From Nitrospira sp. (GTDB taxonomy: Bacteria > Nitrospirota > Nitrospiria > Nitrospirales > Nitrospiraceae): a stretch of 64,000 nt of DNA. Positions 54,167 to 63,833 of this stretch are shown in pieces; the stretch's first letter is position 1; each line of letters begins with the position of its first letter. The translations under genes and the position numbers were made by a program. Location: contig JAFEBM010000010.1 in assembly GCA_018242685.1 (NCBI GenBank), positions 117,040 through 181,039 of the forward strand, in the 5' to 3' direction. Under the pieces are notes generated by a model that worked only from the letters and a program-made list of their open reading frames with translations, made no database searches and was not told the DNA's origin.

Positions 54167-56941
54167 TTAGCTTTTATACTCCATGAAGCTCGCGGCCAGC
54201 GCGGCGAAGGTGCTCGGCTGGTGTTTCTTGAAGCCGGCTTGGTCCACGAAGACAAAATCGTACCGCCGGCCATTGTTTTCGGCGGCAGTCGCGTCAGCAC
54301 ACCATAGTTTGAGACGGGCCATTTTCTGCGGCAGATCCAATTCTTCCCGGCCCTTGGTTTCCACGAGCCACACGGTGGCGTCAGTCGTGCGGACGATGAA
54401 ATCCGGCGTGTAGCTGGAGAGATCGCCGTCGGCCTTCACGTAATCGAGCTTGAAGCCGACCGCCAGATAGTTCTTGGCAAACGCTGCTACATCTTTCGCG
54501 GTTTCTAGGAAGACGGCAAACGACAACTCGAACCCACCGGAGTGGGGCTCTCCCACGATCTTGGTGAAGATCGACTTCTTCGCTGCAAAGAATGGCCGGT
54601 GCTCGGTGCGGAATGGGCGTGTATCTTTTAGACGAATTCGGGCTTCGATCCTGGTCGTGCCGCTGTCTTGAATGATGAGGGCATTGATGGCGGCTTTGAA
54701 CGCATCATAGAGGACTTTGCCGGACTCCGGCTCGGACAGGTTGCGGAGCACCACGGGATCTTCGAGGTTCACCGGCTCCCCATCAAACAGATGCTCACGC
54801 ATGAAGGTCTTCACCTTTCCATACAGCACGTCGTAGCCGCCGACGAGGCGCAAATCTTTTAGGAGTTGGCGCGCGAAAAATGCCACGACGGAGCGGAAGT
54901 CGGCTGGACCGGAGCCGTCGAGCTGGATCGTATGGTGAATCTCTGAATCGAGCATCGTCTTGAAGACGATTTCTCGTGTTTCCTCCGGCGTAAACGCTTT
55001 GAGGGGCAGTCGTTTGTTGCCTAGGGCTGCCGGGTCGAGGTCGTCGAGGTTCTTGAACTCGCGGTGGAAGCGGCGGGTGAGCTTGGGAAGCGGGATGTCG
55101 AGTTCGTCAAGATTCTTCGCCTGATTTTCACGGTCCACTTCGACGATGAGCGAGTCCTGCCTTGTCGCACCGCCCCCCATCGGCACTCGCTCGAAGCTGA
55201 CGCCCTCGGTTTGAATGGATTCAACGAATTCCATGAACGCGGGGGTGCCCATCACTGAGACGGTTTCTGTCGTGTCCGTCCCGAAATACATCCGGCGCAG
55301 GCCGCGACCAAGGGTTTGCTCCGGCAGGATTTGGCTTTCTGCCGTGTATTCACGCAATCCGACGATGACGGTGACGTTGCGCACGTCCCACCCTTCTTTG
55401 AGCATCAAGACGGATACAATGGCCTTGTAGGGCGACTTCCAGGAATCGATGTCGTTGGACTGTTTGCGGAGCTTTTCGAGCTCTTCCTTCTTCTTCCCTG
55501 AGGCGGCTTCTGAAATTTCACCGTTGTTCTTGGTATGGATGACTAACACTCCACCTTGCAACTCTGGACAGATCTTTTCGAGGTATGCCCCCACCTCATC
55601 ACAATTACGAGTGTCATCCACCATGACGAACAGGACAGCCTTTTTACCGAGAGGCTGATGCTCGGCATAGCTCTTCTTCCACTCCTCGATCCCGAGCGTG
55701 AGATAGTCCGCATACTTTTCCGTGAAGAGGGCACTCGTTCTTTCCGTCAGTCTGGCACGGCTGGCCGCATCCGGAAGGATGGGATGCTTCACTACGTTCT
55801 GGTGAATGGCTTCAACCAAGGGGTAGTCGGACACCGTCTGCACGAAGATCGCGCCGTTGTTATGACGCGGGGTGGCCGTCACGTCCACCTGCAAGGCCAG
55901 ACGACAATCTTTTTGAAGCATCTTGTGGTGAATGTCCTGAATGGATTTGAACCAAGCCATCTTCGGATCGTGGATATGGTGCGCTTCGTCGTTGAAGACA
56001 GCGAGCTCCTCGACCTCCCGGATAATCTCACCGAGGTCTGTTTGACTATCGGTGGTTTTTCCCACCGGCTTGTGGCCGAAGGGGGACAGGAAATAGTCGC
56101 GTAGGTCGTCGCCTTCCAACGAAGGATCAGACACGTCTCCGAGGAAGACCCTGTGAATGTTGGTTAAGAACAGATTGCCGGTCTCACGAATGACACGCAC
56201 ATCATCCTGGATATGCAAGGTAAGCTGGAAATCATCCCGCCAATTGCGACCTTCGTAGCCATTGTTGGGCAAGATCGGATCATTGAAGAAAATTTTGAGG
56301 CCGTCCAGATCGGCTCGCAGCCGATCCAGGACGATAATGTTCGGCGCGATGACGAGGAAGTTGCGGGAGAGCGCGGAGTCCGCTTCGTACAACTTATGAA
56401 AGAAACTCCAGGCGATCAGCAACGAGATGACTTTCGTCTTTCCGGCCCCGGTCGCCATTTTCAAGACATAGCGCGGCCAGTCTTCGTCGAACATGTCGGA
56501 AGAGACCGCCCCTGACGCGTCGAATCGAAGCAGATCATACTTGGCTCGGGAACGACGGACCTCAAACAGCCAGATGACCGTCTCCACCGCCTCGCGCTGC
56601 GCGAAGTAATAGCGGAACGGCGACAGAGAGCCGTCGGCGTTTTCGATCAAGTGTTCAGTCTCAAACCAATGGCGGAGCAGGGCTACCGAGGTAGCAGACG
56701 CACCGATATATTTACTGGCTCGCCAGGCAAAGACTTCCTCGCGCACCTTGGCCACCAGCGGCGGCAGTAATTTCTCATAGGCCGTCTCGCGAAGCACTTC
56801 ATCGGCGGGAAACCATCGTTGCTCAGGAATAAGCGGGGCGTACGGAGAGGTTGGAAAATCAGGGTACAGGGCCATATCTTCTTTGGTTACTTGCCGATCT
56901 GGCCGGTGAAGGATACCCGGTTCCGTATGGGAAATCACCAT
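54167..56941 (-). CDS. Type III-like restriction enzyme, Res helicase-nuclease subunit
   Basis: A 924-residue SF2 helicase with a C-terminal nuclease. Walker A is VLKMATGAGKTKVISLL (about 165), the DEAD/DEAH box is VFNDEAHHIHD (about 320), and helicase motif VI lies around EQTLGRGLRRMYFG. The C-terminal YTPDFIVRTTDATVWLVETKG fits a PD-(D/E)xK site. It resembles the BPTD_3080-type restriction endonucleases recalled from databases. ATG 56941 opens the frame; ATG 56875 (MALYPDFPTSPY) is an alternative start with an AAGAAG nearby. It forms the restriction half of the system with Mod (50518-52851). Confidence 0.9.
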   Translation of the reverse strand: MVISHTEPGILHRPDRQVTKEDMALYPDFPTSPYAPLIPEQRWFPADEVLRETAYEKLLPPLVAKVREEVFAWRASKYIGASATSVALLRHWFETEHLIENADGSLSPFRYYFAQREAVETVIWLFEVRRSRAKYDLLRFDASGAVSSDMFDEDWPRYVLKMATGAGKTKVISLLIAWSFFHKLYEADSALSRNFLVIAPNIIVLDRLRADLDGLKIFFNDPILPNNGYEGRNWRDDFQLTLHIQDDVRVIRETGNLFLTNIHRVFLGDVSDPSLEGDDLRDYFLSPFGHKPVGKTTDSQTDLGEIIREVEELAVFNDEAHHIHDPKMAWFKSIQDIHHKMLQKDCRLALQVDVTATPRHNNGAIFVQTVSDYPLVEAIHQNVVKHPILPDAASRARLTERTSALFTEKYADYLTLGIEEWKKSYAEHQPLGKKAVLFVMVDDTRNCDEVGAYLEKICPELQGGVLVIHTKNNGEISEAASGKKKEELEKLRKQSNDIDSWKSPYKAIVSVLMLKEGWDVRNVTVIVGLREYTAESQILPEQTLGRGLRRMYFGTDTTETVSVMGTPAFMEFVESIQTEGVSFERVPMGGGATRQDSLIVEVDRENQAKNLDELDIPLPKLTRRFHREFKNLDDLDPAALGNKRLPLKAFTPEETREIVFKTMLDSEIHHTIQLDGSGPADFRSVVAFFARQLLKDLRLVGGYDVLYGKVKTFMREHLFDGEPVNLEDPVVLRNLSEPESGKVLYDAFKAAINALIIQDSGTTRIEARIRLKDTRPFRTEHRPFFAAKKSIFTKIVGEPHSGGFELSFAVFLETAKDVAAFAKNYLAVGFKLDYVKADGDLSSYTPDFIVRTTDATVWLVETKGREELDLPQKMARLKLWCADATAAENNGRRYDFVFVDQAGFKKHQPSTFAALAASFMEYKS

Positions 56942-57082
56942 GTTGAATATCTACAGCTGTGAAGCGCCGCTTCATCGTCCTCGTCTCCAGTCTGCCAAAA
57001 GTCACCTTTTATGGCACTTTGGACGGAATGGGTTCGGTTGAGCGGCTTGACAGCGTCTTGAACCGGGTGTTACCACCGTCGC

Positions 57083-57859
57083 ATGGTAAAAACCGAGCGT
57101 CCTCCATTAGCCCAAGACTCCCAGGCTCCCGCCAAGGTCGTCTCGACATGGTCCGGCCAGGCCCGCGAGGATGCCGTGCAGCGGATGTTCACCGCCATTG
57201 CACGAGTCTACGACCTGAACAACACGCTGTTGAGTTTCGGTCTGCATTACCATTGGAAAAAGATCACCGCTTCCTTCATTACTCCCGTCGGGCGGGGGAC
57301 GGCGCTCGATGTCGGATCCGGCACAGCCGACCTGGCGCTCCTTGTCGAGTCTCGAATGGGACCCAAGGGGCGTGTGATCGCATCAGATCTGAACCATGCA
57401 ATGCTGGCCGAGGGCTTTAAGAAGATCGGGGGTAAAGGCCTCACCGACAAGATCACCTGCCTCCAGGCAAGTGCGGAACATCTAGGATTCGGAGACAATA
57501 CCTTCGATGCGGTCACCACCGGTTTCTGCATGCGGAACGTTGGAGATTTGCCGGGAGCCGTGAAGGAGATCCGCCGTGTGATGAAACCCGGCGGCCGCTT
57601 CGTATGCCTGGAGTTTTCGCGCCCGGTATTCGGTTGGTTGCGAACGTTCTACGATTGGTATTCATTCAAACTGCTGCCCTGGATCGGCACAGCGGTGGCC
57701 CGCGACCGCACCGGCGTCTACGAGTACCTTCCGGCGTCGATCCGGACGTTTCCCGATCAAGAGCGGTTGTGCCAGATCCTGCGCGATGCCGGGTTTCGCC
57801 AGGTGTCGTACAAGAACCTCAGCGGCGGCATTGTCGCCATTCATGTGGCGACGAAATAG
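57083..57859 (+). CDS. menG: Demethylmenaquinone/ubiquinone methyltransferase
   Basis: A 258-residue UbiE/MenG-type C-methyltransferase for the last step of menaquinone synthesis. The SAM-binding motif ALDVGSGTADLAL is at 74-86. MenG/UbiE signatures are also present: RVYDLNNTLLSFGLHYHWKK, TGFCMRNVGDLPGAVKEIRR and VCLEFSRPV. The quinone made would be the electron acceptor of complex I encoded at the start of the window. The next gene starts 17 bases downstream on the same strand. Confidence 0.92.
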   Translation: MVKTERPPLAQDSQAPAKVVSTWSGQAREDAVQRMFTAIARVYDLNNTLLSFGLHYHWKKITASFITPVGRGTALDVGSGTADLALLVESRMGPKGRVIASDLNHAMLAEGFKKIGGKGLTDKITCLQASAEHLGFGDNTFDAVTTGFCMRNVGDLPGAVKEIRRVMKPGGRFVCLEFSRPVFGWLRTFYDWYSFKLLPWIGTAVARDRTGVYEYLPASIRTFPDQERLCQILRDAGFRQVSYKNLSGGIVAIHVATK

Positions 57860-57875
57860 TGACAACTCAGCACTG

Positions 57876-59495
57876 ATGAATTCTATCCTTTATATATTTC
57901 TTCCCTGCAAGAAGGTCTATCCCGTCGGGATCACCTACTTGGCGGACTTTATTTATCGGCGGAAGCCGGAGGTCCGTCAACGCATTCTCGATCTCTCGTT
58001 GTTTCCCGTCGCACAGCGAAGTCAGGCTATCCGCGATGCAGCCACGGAGTTCAAGCCGGACCTGGTCTGCTTTTCTTGGCGCGATATTCAGATCTTTTCG
58101 CCCCATGAAGGCGACACGTCGCTGGAGCATGCCTTCAATTTTTACTTTGCCGGTAACCCCCTCAAGCGCATCGCGGCGTCATTCGAGGGGGTCAAGCAGC
58201 TCTATCGCTACTACAACCACATCTATACGATCCTGTCGTACCCCGCGCTGATCCGCAAAGAGTTCCCCAAGGCTCAGATCATGATCGGAGGCGGGGCGTT
58301 TACGGCCTTTGCCGATCAATTGATCGAAAGGCTCCCGGAAGGAACCATCGGCATCCTCGGTGAAGGGGAGGACGCCATACTCAAAGTTATCGAAGGCCGT
58401 TCGATTGAAGACCAACGGTACATCGTCAAAGAAGGAAACCAGATCAGGAAAGGCCGGCAGGGTTCGCCGGCATTGCTCGATGCGCTGACTGTCGATTTGC
58501 CCTACCTCACGTCGATCTTTCCTCAGTATGGTGAGTATGTCGGTGAATCGATTGGGGTGCAGTCGAAACGAGGCTGCCCCTACGACTGCGCCTTCTGCCT
58601 CTATCCGTATATTGAGGGTAAGCGAGTCCGCTATCGGCCTCCTGACATGGTGGTCAAGGACATTGCCCAACATTATCACCAATGGGGCGCCCGTCGATTC
58701 TGGTTTACCGACGCCCAATTCATCACGGGGAAAGAAGCCTATCCTCAGTGCACGGAGATCCTCGAACGGATCGTTGCCGAGAAACTCGAGATCGAGTGGT
58801 CCGGCTACATCAGAACCTCGCTGATCACCCCGGAACTCGCGAAGCTGATGGTGCGATCAGGCGTGGGCGATCTCGAAGTAGCCATTACATCAGGCTCGCA
58901 AGAGGTGCTGAATAATCTCCATATGGGATTCAAGCTGGAACGCCTCTATGACGGCTGTCGTTATCTGGCCGAAGCAGGCTTCAAAGGCAAGGTGATCCTG
59001 AACTACTCCCTCAATAGTCCAAAAGAAACAGAAGAGAGTCTCCTGCAGAGTGTCGAGTCCTACAAGATGGTGGCCTCAATAATCGGGGAAGAACGTGTAT
59101 TCCCCTTAATGTTCTTCCTCGGTATTCAGCCGAACACCGATTTGGAACAGCGACTGTTGGAGGAGGGATACTTGTCAGCCGGGTATAACCCCTTGATGCT
59201 GACCCCGACGAGTATCAAAAAGTTACTCTATAATCCTGCCCCCCTCAACAAGTTCATCGCGAAGGCCTGTCTCCGAGCCTGGGAACGAAAGCAAGGAAGC
59301 CGTGATCCTCGTCGATGGACCGGATCGCTGTCTCAAACTTCAGAATCCCCCACCTATGCCGACCAGAACCTCAGCCGAGGCATTGAGGGCAATTCGGGGC
59401 GGGACGCGCTTCTCTCACTTGAAGAAATCCTTCGCTCGCGCCGACCAGCTCCATCCCCTTCACAGACACCTGAGCCAAGAACTTCGGCCGGGTAA
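57876..59495 (+). CDS. Cobalamin-type radical SAM protein
   Basis: A 539-residue enzyme with an N-terminal Rossmann-like (B12-binding-type) region, including VGITYLADFIYRRKP and AQIMIGGGAFTAF, and a radical SAM core. The cluster motif is RGCPYDCAFCLYPYI (C-x3-C-x2-C), followed by WFTDAQFITGKEAYP and EIEWSGYIRTS. I do not see a His ligand motif that would prove cobalamin binding. The frame is open back to 57786, but that overlaps menG; ATG 57876 is preferred. The reaction is unknown; position behind menG hints at quinone, tetrapyrrole or lipid modification. Confidence 0.83.
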   Translation: MNSILYIFLPCKKVYPVGITYLADFIYRRKPEVRQRILDLSLFPVAQRSQAIRDAATEFKPDLVCFSWRDIQIFSPHEGDTSLEHAFNFYFAGNPLKRIAASFEGVKQLYRYYNHIYTILSYPALIRKEFPKAQIMIGGGAFTAFADQLIERLPEGTIGILGEGEDAILKVIEGRSIEDQRYIVKEGNQIRKGRQGSPALLDALTVDLPYLTSIFPQYGEYVGESIGVQSKRGCPYDCAFCLYPYIEGKRVRYRPPDMVVKDIAQHYHQWGARRFWFTDAQFITGKEAYPQCTEILERIVAEKLEIEWSGYIRTSLITPELAKLMVRSGVGDLEVAITSGSQEVLNNLHMGFKLERLYDGCRYLAEAGFKGKVILNYSLNSPKETEESLLQSVESYKMVASIIGEERVFPLMFFLGIQPNTDLEQRLLEEGYLSAGYNPLMLTPTSIKKLLYNPAPLNKFIAKACLRAWERKQGSRDPRRWTGSLSQTSESPTYADQNLSRGIEGNSGRDALLSLEEILRSRRPAPSPSQTPEPRTSAG

Positions 59496-59564
59496 TTTTT
59501 CTTCGAATGCGTCTGAATCACCATATTGAACCCATATTTCTCGATCTCCCGCTTTCGTGACGCC

Positions 59565-59594
59565 TTGCATTCCGATTTGGGCCAGTGCTATCAT
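59565..59594 (+). promoter_or_regulatory. Putative sigma-70 promoter of the stress-protein gene
   Basis: TTGCAT at 59565-59570 and TATCAT at 59589-59594 are separated by 18 bases. They lie about 100 bases before the start at 59697, within the only sizeable gap (59496-59696) ahead of this gene. The gene itself has a strong ribosome site AAGGAGG at 59683-59689. Confidence 0.4.
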
Positions 59595-59696
59595 TTATTT
59601 TCTTTTGAGAAGTGGGACAGTACGTCAACCATTTGGTTTTTCAGATAATTGCAGTCCCCTTCCTCTACCTAACTCGCGCCTTAAGGAGGCGCCTCA

Positions 59697-61763
59697 ATGT
59701 ATAAGACCATCTATATTCCAGTCGATAACTCTGACCATTCCAATACTGCGGTGGATGTCGGCGTCCAGCTGGCAAAGATGTTCGGTTCCAAGATCGTGGG
59801 AAGCCATGTCTATGCCGCGAAAATGCATGACAAGCGCTTCAAGCAGATGGAAGCCGGATTGCCGGAGGAATACCACGATGAAAAGGAACTCGACCGGCAA
59901 CGACAGATCCACGACTCGTTGATCACCCGTGGACTCCAAATCATCACCGATTCTTACCTCGATTACGTCGACAAGAAATGCAATGAGGCCAATCTTCCTA
60001 TCGAGCGCCGATCCCTCGAGGGCCGGAACTGGAAAGTACTGGCCGAGGACATCAATACCAACGGGTATGATCTCGTCATCATGGGCGCTTTGGGAGTCGG
60101 GGCGGTCAAAGACAGCGTGATCGGCAGCAATACCGAGCGCGTGATCCGCCGAGTCCGTAACTCCGACATGCTGATCATCAAGAACGTTCAGCCGATAACC
60201 GGCGGGAGGATCGTCGTTGCCGTCGACGGCAGCCCGTACTCGTTCGGCGGGCTGATGACCGGCTTGGCCCTCGGCAAGGCGCTTAACATGCCGGTAGAGG
60301 CTATTTCTGCTTTTGACCCCTATTTTCATTATGCCGCCTTCCACAGTATTTCGGGTGTCCTTAACGAAGAAGCCGGCAAAGTGTTTCGTTTCAAGGAACA
60401 GGAAAAGCTGCACGAAGAAATCATCGACAGCGGTCTGGCCAAGATCTATCAGTCCCATCTGGACATTTCCCGTGAAATCGCCCAGGCCGAGCAAACGGAT
60501 GTGAAAACGACCTTGCTCGACGGCAAAGCATTCGAAAAAATCATTCAGTATGTCCGCAAAGATATCCCGGCCTTGCTCATCGTCGGACGCATCGGCGTCC
60601 ACAGTGACGAGGACATGGATGTCGGCAGCAACACGGAAAACCTGCTCCGGAGCGCACCCTGTAACGTACTGGTCTCCAATCGCAAGTATGTCCCACCGAT
60701 CGATACCCAAGCCGAATACACAATCGCCTGGACAGAGGAAGCGCTGCGGCGGATGGAAAAGATCCCAGTCTTCGCGCGGGGGGTCGCCAAAACGGCTATC
60801 CATCGGTATGCCATTGAAAAGGGTCATACGATCATCAGTAACACCGTCGTGGACGCCGCAGTGGGACATATTCTGCCTAAAGGCGCCATGGACGCCATGC
60901 GGGCGCTTGGTGGGAGTCTGGACGCGGCGGGTATCGACCGCGACAAGATGCAGGCCGACCAAGCCGTCACGAAAGATCTCATGGGTCCGACATTGAGCGG
61001 GATTATGACCCAGATCGTTGAAGAAAAGCCGAAAGAGATCAATGCCTCCACGCAGGCCTACCTGGACCGTATGAGCCAGACCTATTTCGTCTGTGACGGC
61101 TGCGGATACATCGGCAAGGGAGACGCACCGGTCAAGTGTCCGGTGTGCAGTTCGGATGGGACGAGATTCAAACAGGTCGACAAGAAAATCTTCGAAGTGG
61201 CGGCGAAGGCAGAAGGCGAGTTGGAAACGGACGTTGCCTATGACGACGTGCCGATGCAATGGACCAAGGATGCGAAAGAAGCGATCCGCGCCGTACCGGC
61301 AGGCTTTCAGCGCAGGCGGGCGAAGGCCAGGATTGAAAAGAGCGCGCGCAAGTTGGGCATGACGACCATCACGCTCGAATATGCGGCGCCGATGATCAAG
61401 GAAGCCGCAGCTGAAGACTATACCCCCATTTTTTCCAATAAGGGCACCGGCACATCGGCGGCGGCGGAAGCTGCGCCGACAGCCACGGCTGGAAATGGTT
61501 CGAATAGTCACGGCGAATCCACGTCACCCTATACATGGACGGATGAAGCACAAGCCAGACTGGATCGGGCTCCGGAAGGCTTCATGCGCGATTGCACCAG
61601 ATCGCTCATTCTCAAGCATGCCGAAAAAATTGGAGCGACCGTGATCACGCTCGAAGTCGCGGATGAAGGCATCGAACAGGCGAAGGGGTACATGGCGGAA
61701 GCTATGAAGACCGGCAATCTCAAGGACATGATCGCCGACCTCACTGGAAAGGGACGCGGATAG
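59697..61763 (+). CDS. Universal stress / rubredoxin-like / triple PCP_red multidomain protein
   Basis: A 688-residue protein. Two universal-stress (UspA) domains span about 1-165 and 170-330; their ATP-loop-like ends read MGALGVGAVKDSVIGSNTER and VGRIGVHSDEDMDVGSNTEN. A rubredoxin-like zinc/iron knuckle lies near 460-490 (FVCDGCGYIG, VKCPVCSSDG). Three PCP_red-type units (protochlorophyllide-reductase C-terminal-like) start at IAWTEEALRRMEKIPVFARG, MQWTKDAKEAIRAVPAGFQR and YTWTDEAQARLDRAPEGFMR. A low-complexity Ala/Thr linker separates the last two. Ribosome site AAGGAGG is ideal. Function is unknown; the redox knuckle suggests sensing or electron transfer. Confidence 0.88.
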   Translation: MYKTIYIPVDNSDHSNTAVDVGVQLAKMFGSKIVGSHVYAAKMHDKRFKQMEAGLPEEYHDEKELDRQRQIHDSLITRGLQIITDSYLDYVDKKCNEANLPIERRSLEGRNWKVLAEDINTNGYDLVIMGALGVGAVKDSVIGSNTERVIRRVRNSDMLIIKNVQPITGGRIVVAVDGSPYSFGGLMTGLALGKALNMPVEAISAFDPYFHYAAFHSISGVLNEEAGKVFRFKEQEKLHEEIIDSGLAKIYQSHLDISREIAQAEQTDVKTTLLDGKAFEKIIQYVRKDIPALLIVGRIGVHSDEDMDVGSNTENLLRSAPCNVLVSNRKYVPPIDTQAEYTIAWTEEALRRMEKIPVFARGVAKTAIHRYAIEKGHTIISNTVVDAAVGHILPKGAMDAMRALGGSLDAAGIDRDKMQADQAVTKDLMGPTLSGIMTQIVEEKPKEINASTQAYLDRMSQTYFVCDGCGYIGKGDAPVKCPVCSSDGTRFKQVDKKIFEVAAKAEGELETDVAYDDVPMQWTKDAKEAIRAVPAGFQRRRAKARIEKSARKLGMTTITLEYAAPMIKEAAAEDYTPIFSNKGTGTSAAAEAAPTATAGNGSNSHGESTSPYTWTDEAQARLDRAPEGFMRDCTRSLILKHAEKIGATVITLEVADEGIEQAKGYMAEAMKTGNLKDMIADLTGKGRG

Positions 61764-61847
61764 GTTTCGCGTGCCGGGTTTTTGGCGCTAAACCCTAGCC
61801 CTTTCCTCTGACACGTATTCCATCTCAGCACCCCAACACAACACATC

Positions 61848-63245
61848 ATGGGTAAATCTCTTCCCATCTTCAACGGCCCTTCCGGCACTTTGGGATCTTT
61901 GCCGCAACAAGTTGCCCGGTTCTTCACACCCGCTCCAAAGGGGGACGGACCGTTCGACGGTCGGACGGTTGACGACTTCAAACCCTATCTCGTTGCGCTG
62001 AACCTGACCAAGCGTTGCAACCTCAAATGCGATCATTGTTATCTCGATGCGACGACCAAAGCCGCCGGTGGGGATGACGAACTGAGTACCGAAGAATGTT
62101 ACCGACTCATCGAGCAGATTGCGGAGGTGAATAAGGGCTGTCTCCTTGTCATCACGGGCGGCGAACCGCTCGTGAGACCTGACATCCTCGACATCGCTCG
62201 TTACGCGGTCAAACTCGGCTTTATGGTGGTCTTCGGGACAAACGGGATGCTGATCGATGATCAACTGGCCAAGACTCTTGTCGAGATCGGTGTGATGGGC
62301 GTGGGCATCAGCATTGATTCCTTGCAGGCCGCCAAGCACGACGCCTTTCGCGGCGTACCGGGGGCCTGGGAAGCGGCGGTTGCCGGCATTGAAGCCAGCA
62401 AGCGGAATGGCCTGCAATTTCAGGTGCATTTCAGCGCTCAGCCGATGAACTATACGGAACTGCCTGAGGTCGTCGCCTGGGCGCACCGACTCGGCGCCCG
62501 CGTATTGAATGTGTTCTTTATGGTTTGCACGGGACGTGGCGAAGAACTGACGGATATCACCCCTGCTCAGTATGAAGAGGTGCTTGGATACCTCATTGAG
62601 TGCCAGGATAATTACAAAGGTATGCTGGTCAGAGCCCGTTGCGCTCCGCACTTCAAACGGTTGGCGTATGAGAAGGATCCCAACTCCCCGATCACCAAAG
62701 CCACTGGATACATGGGGGGAGGGTGTCTCGCAGGAACCAATTACGCCAGGGTGACGCCGAACGGCGAGTTGACTCCTTGTCCTTATATGCCGCTGTCGGC
62801 GGGGAATGTCCGCCAACAAAGTTTCGGCGATCTCTGGGAGCGATCGGATGTCTTCAATTCATTCCGCTATCCTCAGCTCAAGGGAAAGTGCGGCGACTGT
62901 GAATATAGCGACATCTGCGGCGGTTGCCGCGCCCGTCCCTATGTTGACCACGGTGACTGGCTGGACGAAGATCAGTGGTGCCTCTACACCCCGAAAGGCG
63001 GCGAGAAGATCAAAGTGGCGTTCAATGTCTCGGAAGAAACCGATGTCACATGGGATGAAGCGTCCGCGCTGAGATTGAGCCGTATCCCCTACTTTTTACG
63101 CGCCATGGTCAAAAAAGGTGTGGAGAAACACGCCCGGGAAAACGATGTACGGCTCATCACCGTCGAATTGATGGAGGAGCTGCGCAAGAAGCGATTCGGC
63201 AATGACGCACCGGTCTTTAACTTTGACGTAAAGGGTAAGGGGTAA
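61848..63245 (+). CDS. NirJ/AhbD-like radical SAM-SPASM protein with C-terminal PCP_red domain
   Basis: A 465-residue enzyme. The radical SAM motif KRCNLKCDHCYLDAT is near residue 56-70 (C-x3-C-x2-C), GGEPL follows, and the SPASM-type auxiliary cysteines are in GGGCLAGTNYARVTPNGELT, CPYMPL and CGDCEYSDICGGCRARPY. This places it with the heme d1/alternative heme (NirJ, AhbD) group. The last about 60 residues (VTWDEASALRLSRIPYFLRA, then KHARENDVRLITVELMEELR) are a PCP_red unit like those of the preceding protein. ATG 61848 is 85 bases after the stress protein gene. Its role is probably tetrapyrrole modification or peptide maturation. Confidence 0.88.
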   Translation: MGKSLPIFNGPSGTLGSLPQQVARFFTPAPKGDGPFDGRTVDDFKPYLVALNLTKRCNLKCDHCYLDATTKAAGGDDELSTEECYRLIEQIAEVNKGCLLVITGGEPLVRPDILDIARYAVKLGFMVVFGTNGMLIDDQLAKTLVEIGVMGVGISIDSLQAAKHDAFRGVPGAWEAAVAGIEASKRNGLQFQVHFSAQPMNYTELPEVVAWAHRLGARVLNVFFMVCTGRGEELTDITPAQYEEVLGYLIECQDNYKGMLVRARCAPHFKRLAYEKDPNSPITKATGYMGGGCLAGTNYARVTPNGELTPCPYMPLSAGNVRQQSFGDLWERSDVFNSFRYPQLKGKCGDCEYSDICGGCRARPYVDHGDWLDEDQWCLYTPKGGEKIKVAFNVSEETDVTWDEASALRLSRIPYFLRAMVKKGVEKHARENDVRLITVELMEELRKKRFGNDAPVFNFDVKGKG

Positions 63246-63323
63246 GACGTCAGGGGTGAAGACCTAGAAGCCCGTTCTCAAGTCCCTCACTCCTTACGAC
63301 TCTCTCTCCTTACTGGTTTCCAG

Positions 63324-63833
63324 ATGGACACTCTTCAGAGCATTACGACCGATCTCAATATCCTCATTCCGATCGTCAACCACTGGTTTCATCTGCTTTC
63401 GGCAATCATTTGGATCGGCGGCTTGGCATTTCTCGTCATGGCGGTGACACCCGGGCTGCAAAAAGCTGTTCCAAGGGATCAGATCAAACCCATCACGGAC
63501 ATTTTTTATCGATATTACAAAAAGGTCGCCGGCATTCTATTAGTCGTCCTGTTGTTCACCGGCGGCATAAACCTTCACTATGTCAATCAGGTCCTGATCT
63601 CTCAAACAGGTACCGGTGTCCAGCACCACCCCAAGTACCTCATGGTCTTCATGATTAAACTTCTTCTCGTTCTGGGCCTCGTCACATTGTTTCTTTATAC
63701 CGTGATCTTTCGATCTGAAGACGAAGCCGACGACGAGGAACCTTATGAAGCCATCCCCTTCCAGCGGGCCGCCCTCTGGATGGGGTTTTTCATCGTCCTC
63801 TGCGCGGCGGCCATGAAGCACCTGCATCAATAG
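63324..63833 (+). CDS. CopD-like integral membrane protein
   Basis: A 169-residue protein with four predicted helices. The first, HWFHLLSAIIWIGGLAFLVM, with a membrane His and Trp-x-Gly-Gly, is typical of the CopD/YcnJ-type domain; further His residues (NLHYVNQV, QHHPKYLMVF) may bind heme or copper. An acidic loop (EDEADDEEP) precedes the last helix. It follows the radical SAM gene by 78 bases on the same strand. The remaining 167 bases to the window end hold no recognised gene. Confidence 0.72.
   Translation: MDTLQSITTDLNILIPIVNHWFHLLSAIIWIGGLAFLVMAVTPGLQKAVPRDQIKPITDIFYRYYKKVAGILLVVLLFTGGINLHYVNQVLISQTGTGVQHHPKYLMVFMIKLLLVLGLVTLFLYTVIFRSEDEADDEEPYEAIPFQRAALWMGFFIVLCAAAMKHLHQ

Noticed and set aside
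59694..61511. A 605-codon open frame antisense to the stress/PCP_red gene
   Set aside because: It lies wholly inside a gene with clear domains and a strong ribosome site; its translation is rich in His/Arg/Asp with no recognised family. It is a GC-driven shadow frame.
61788..62819. A 343-codon open frame antisense to the radical SAM gene
   Set aside because: It covers the catalytic cysteine region of the sense gene and shows no family features.
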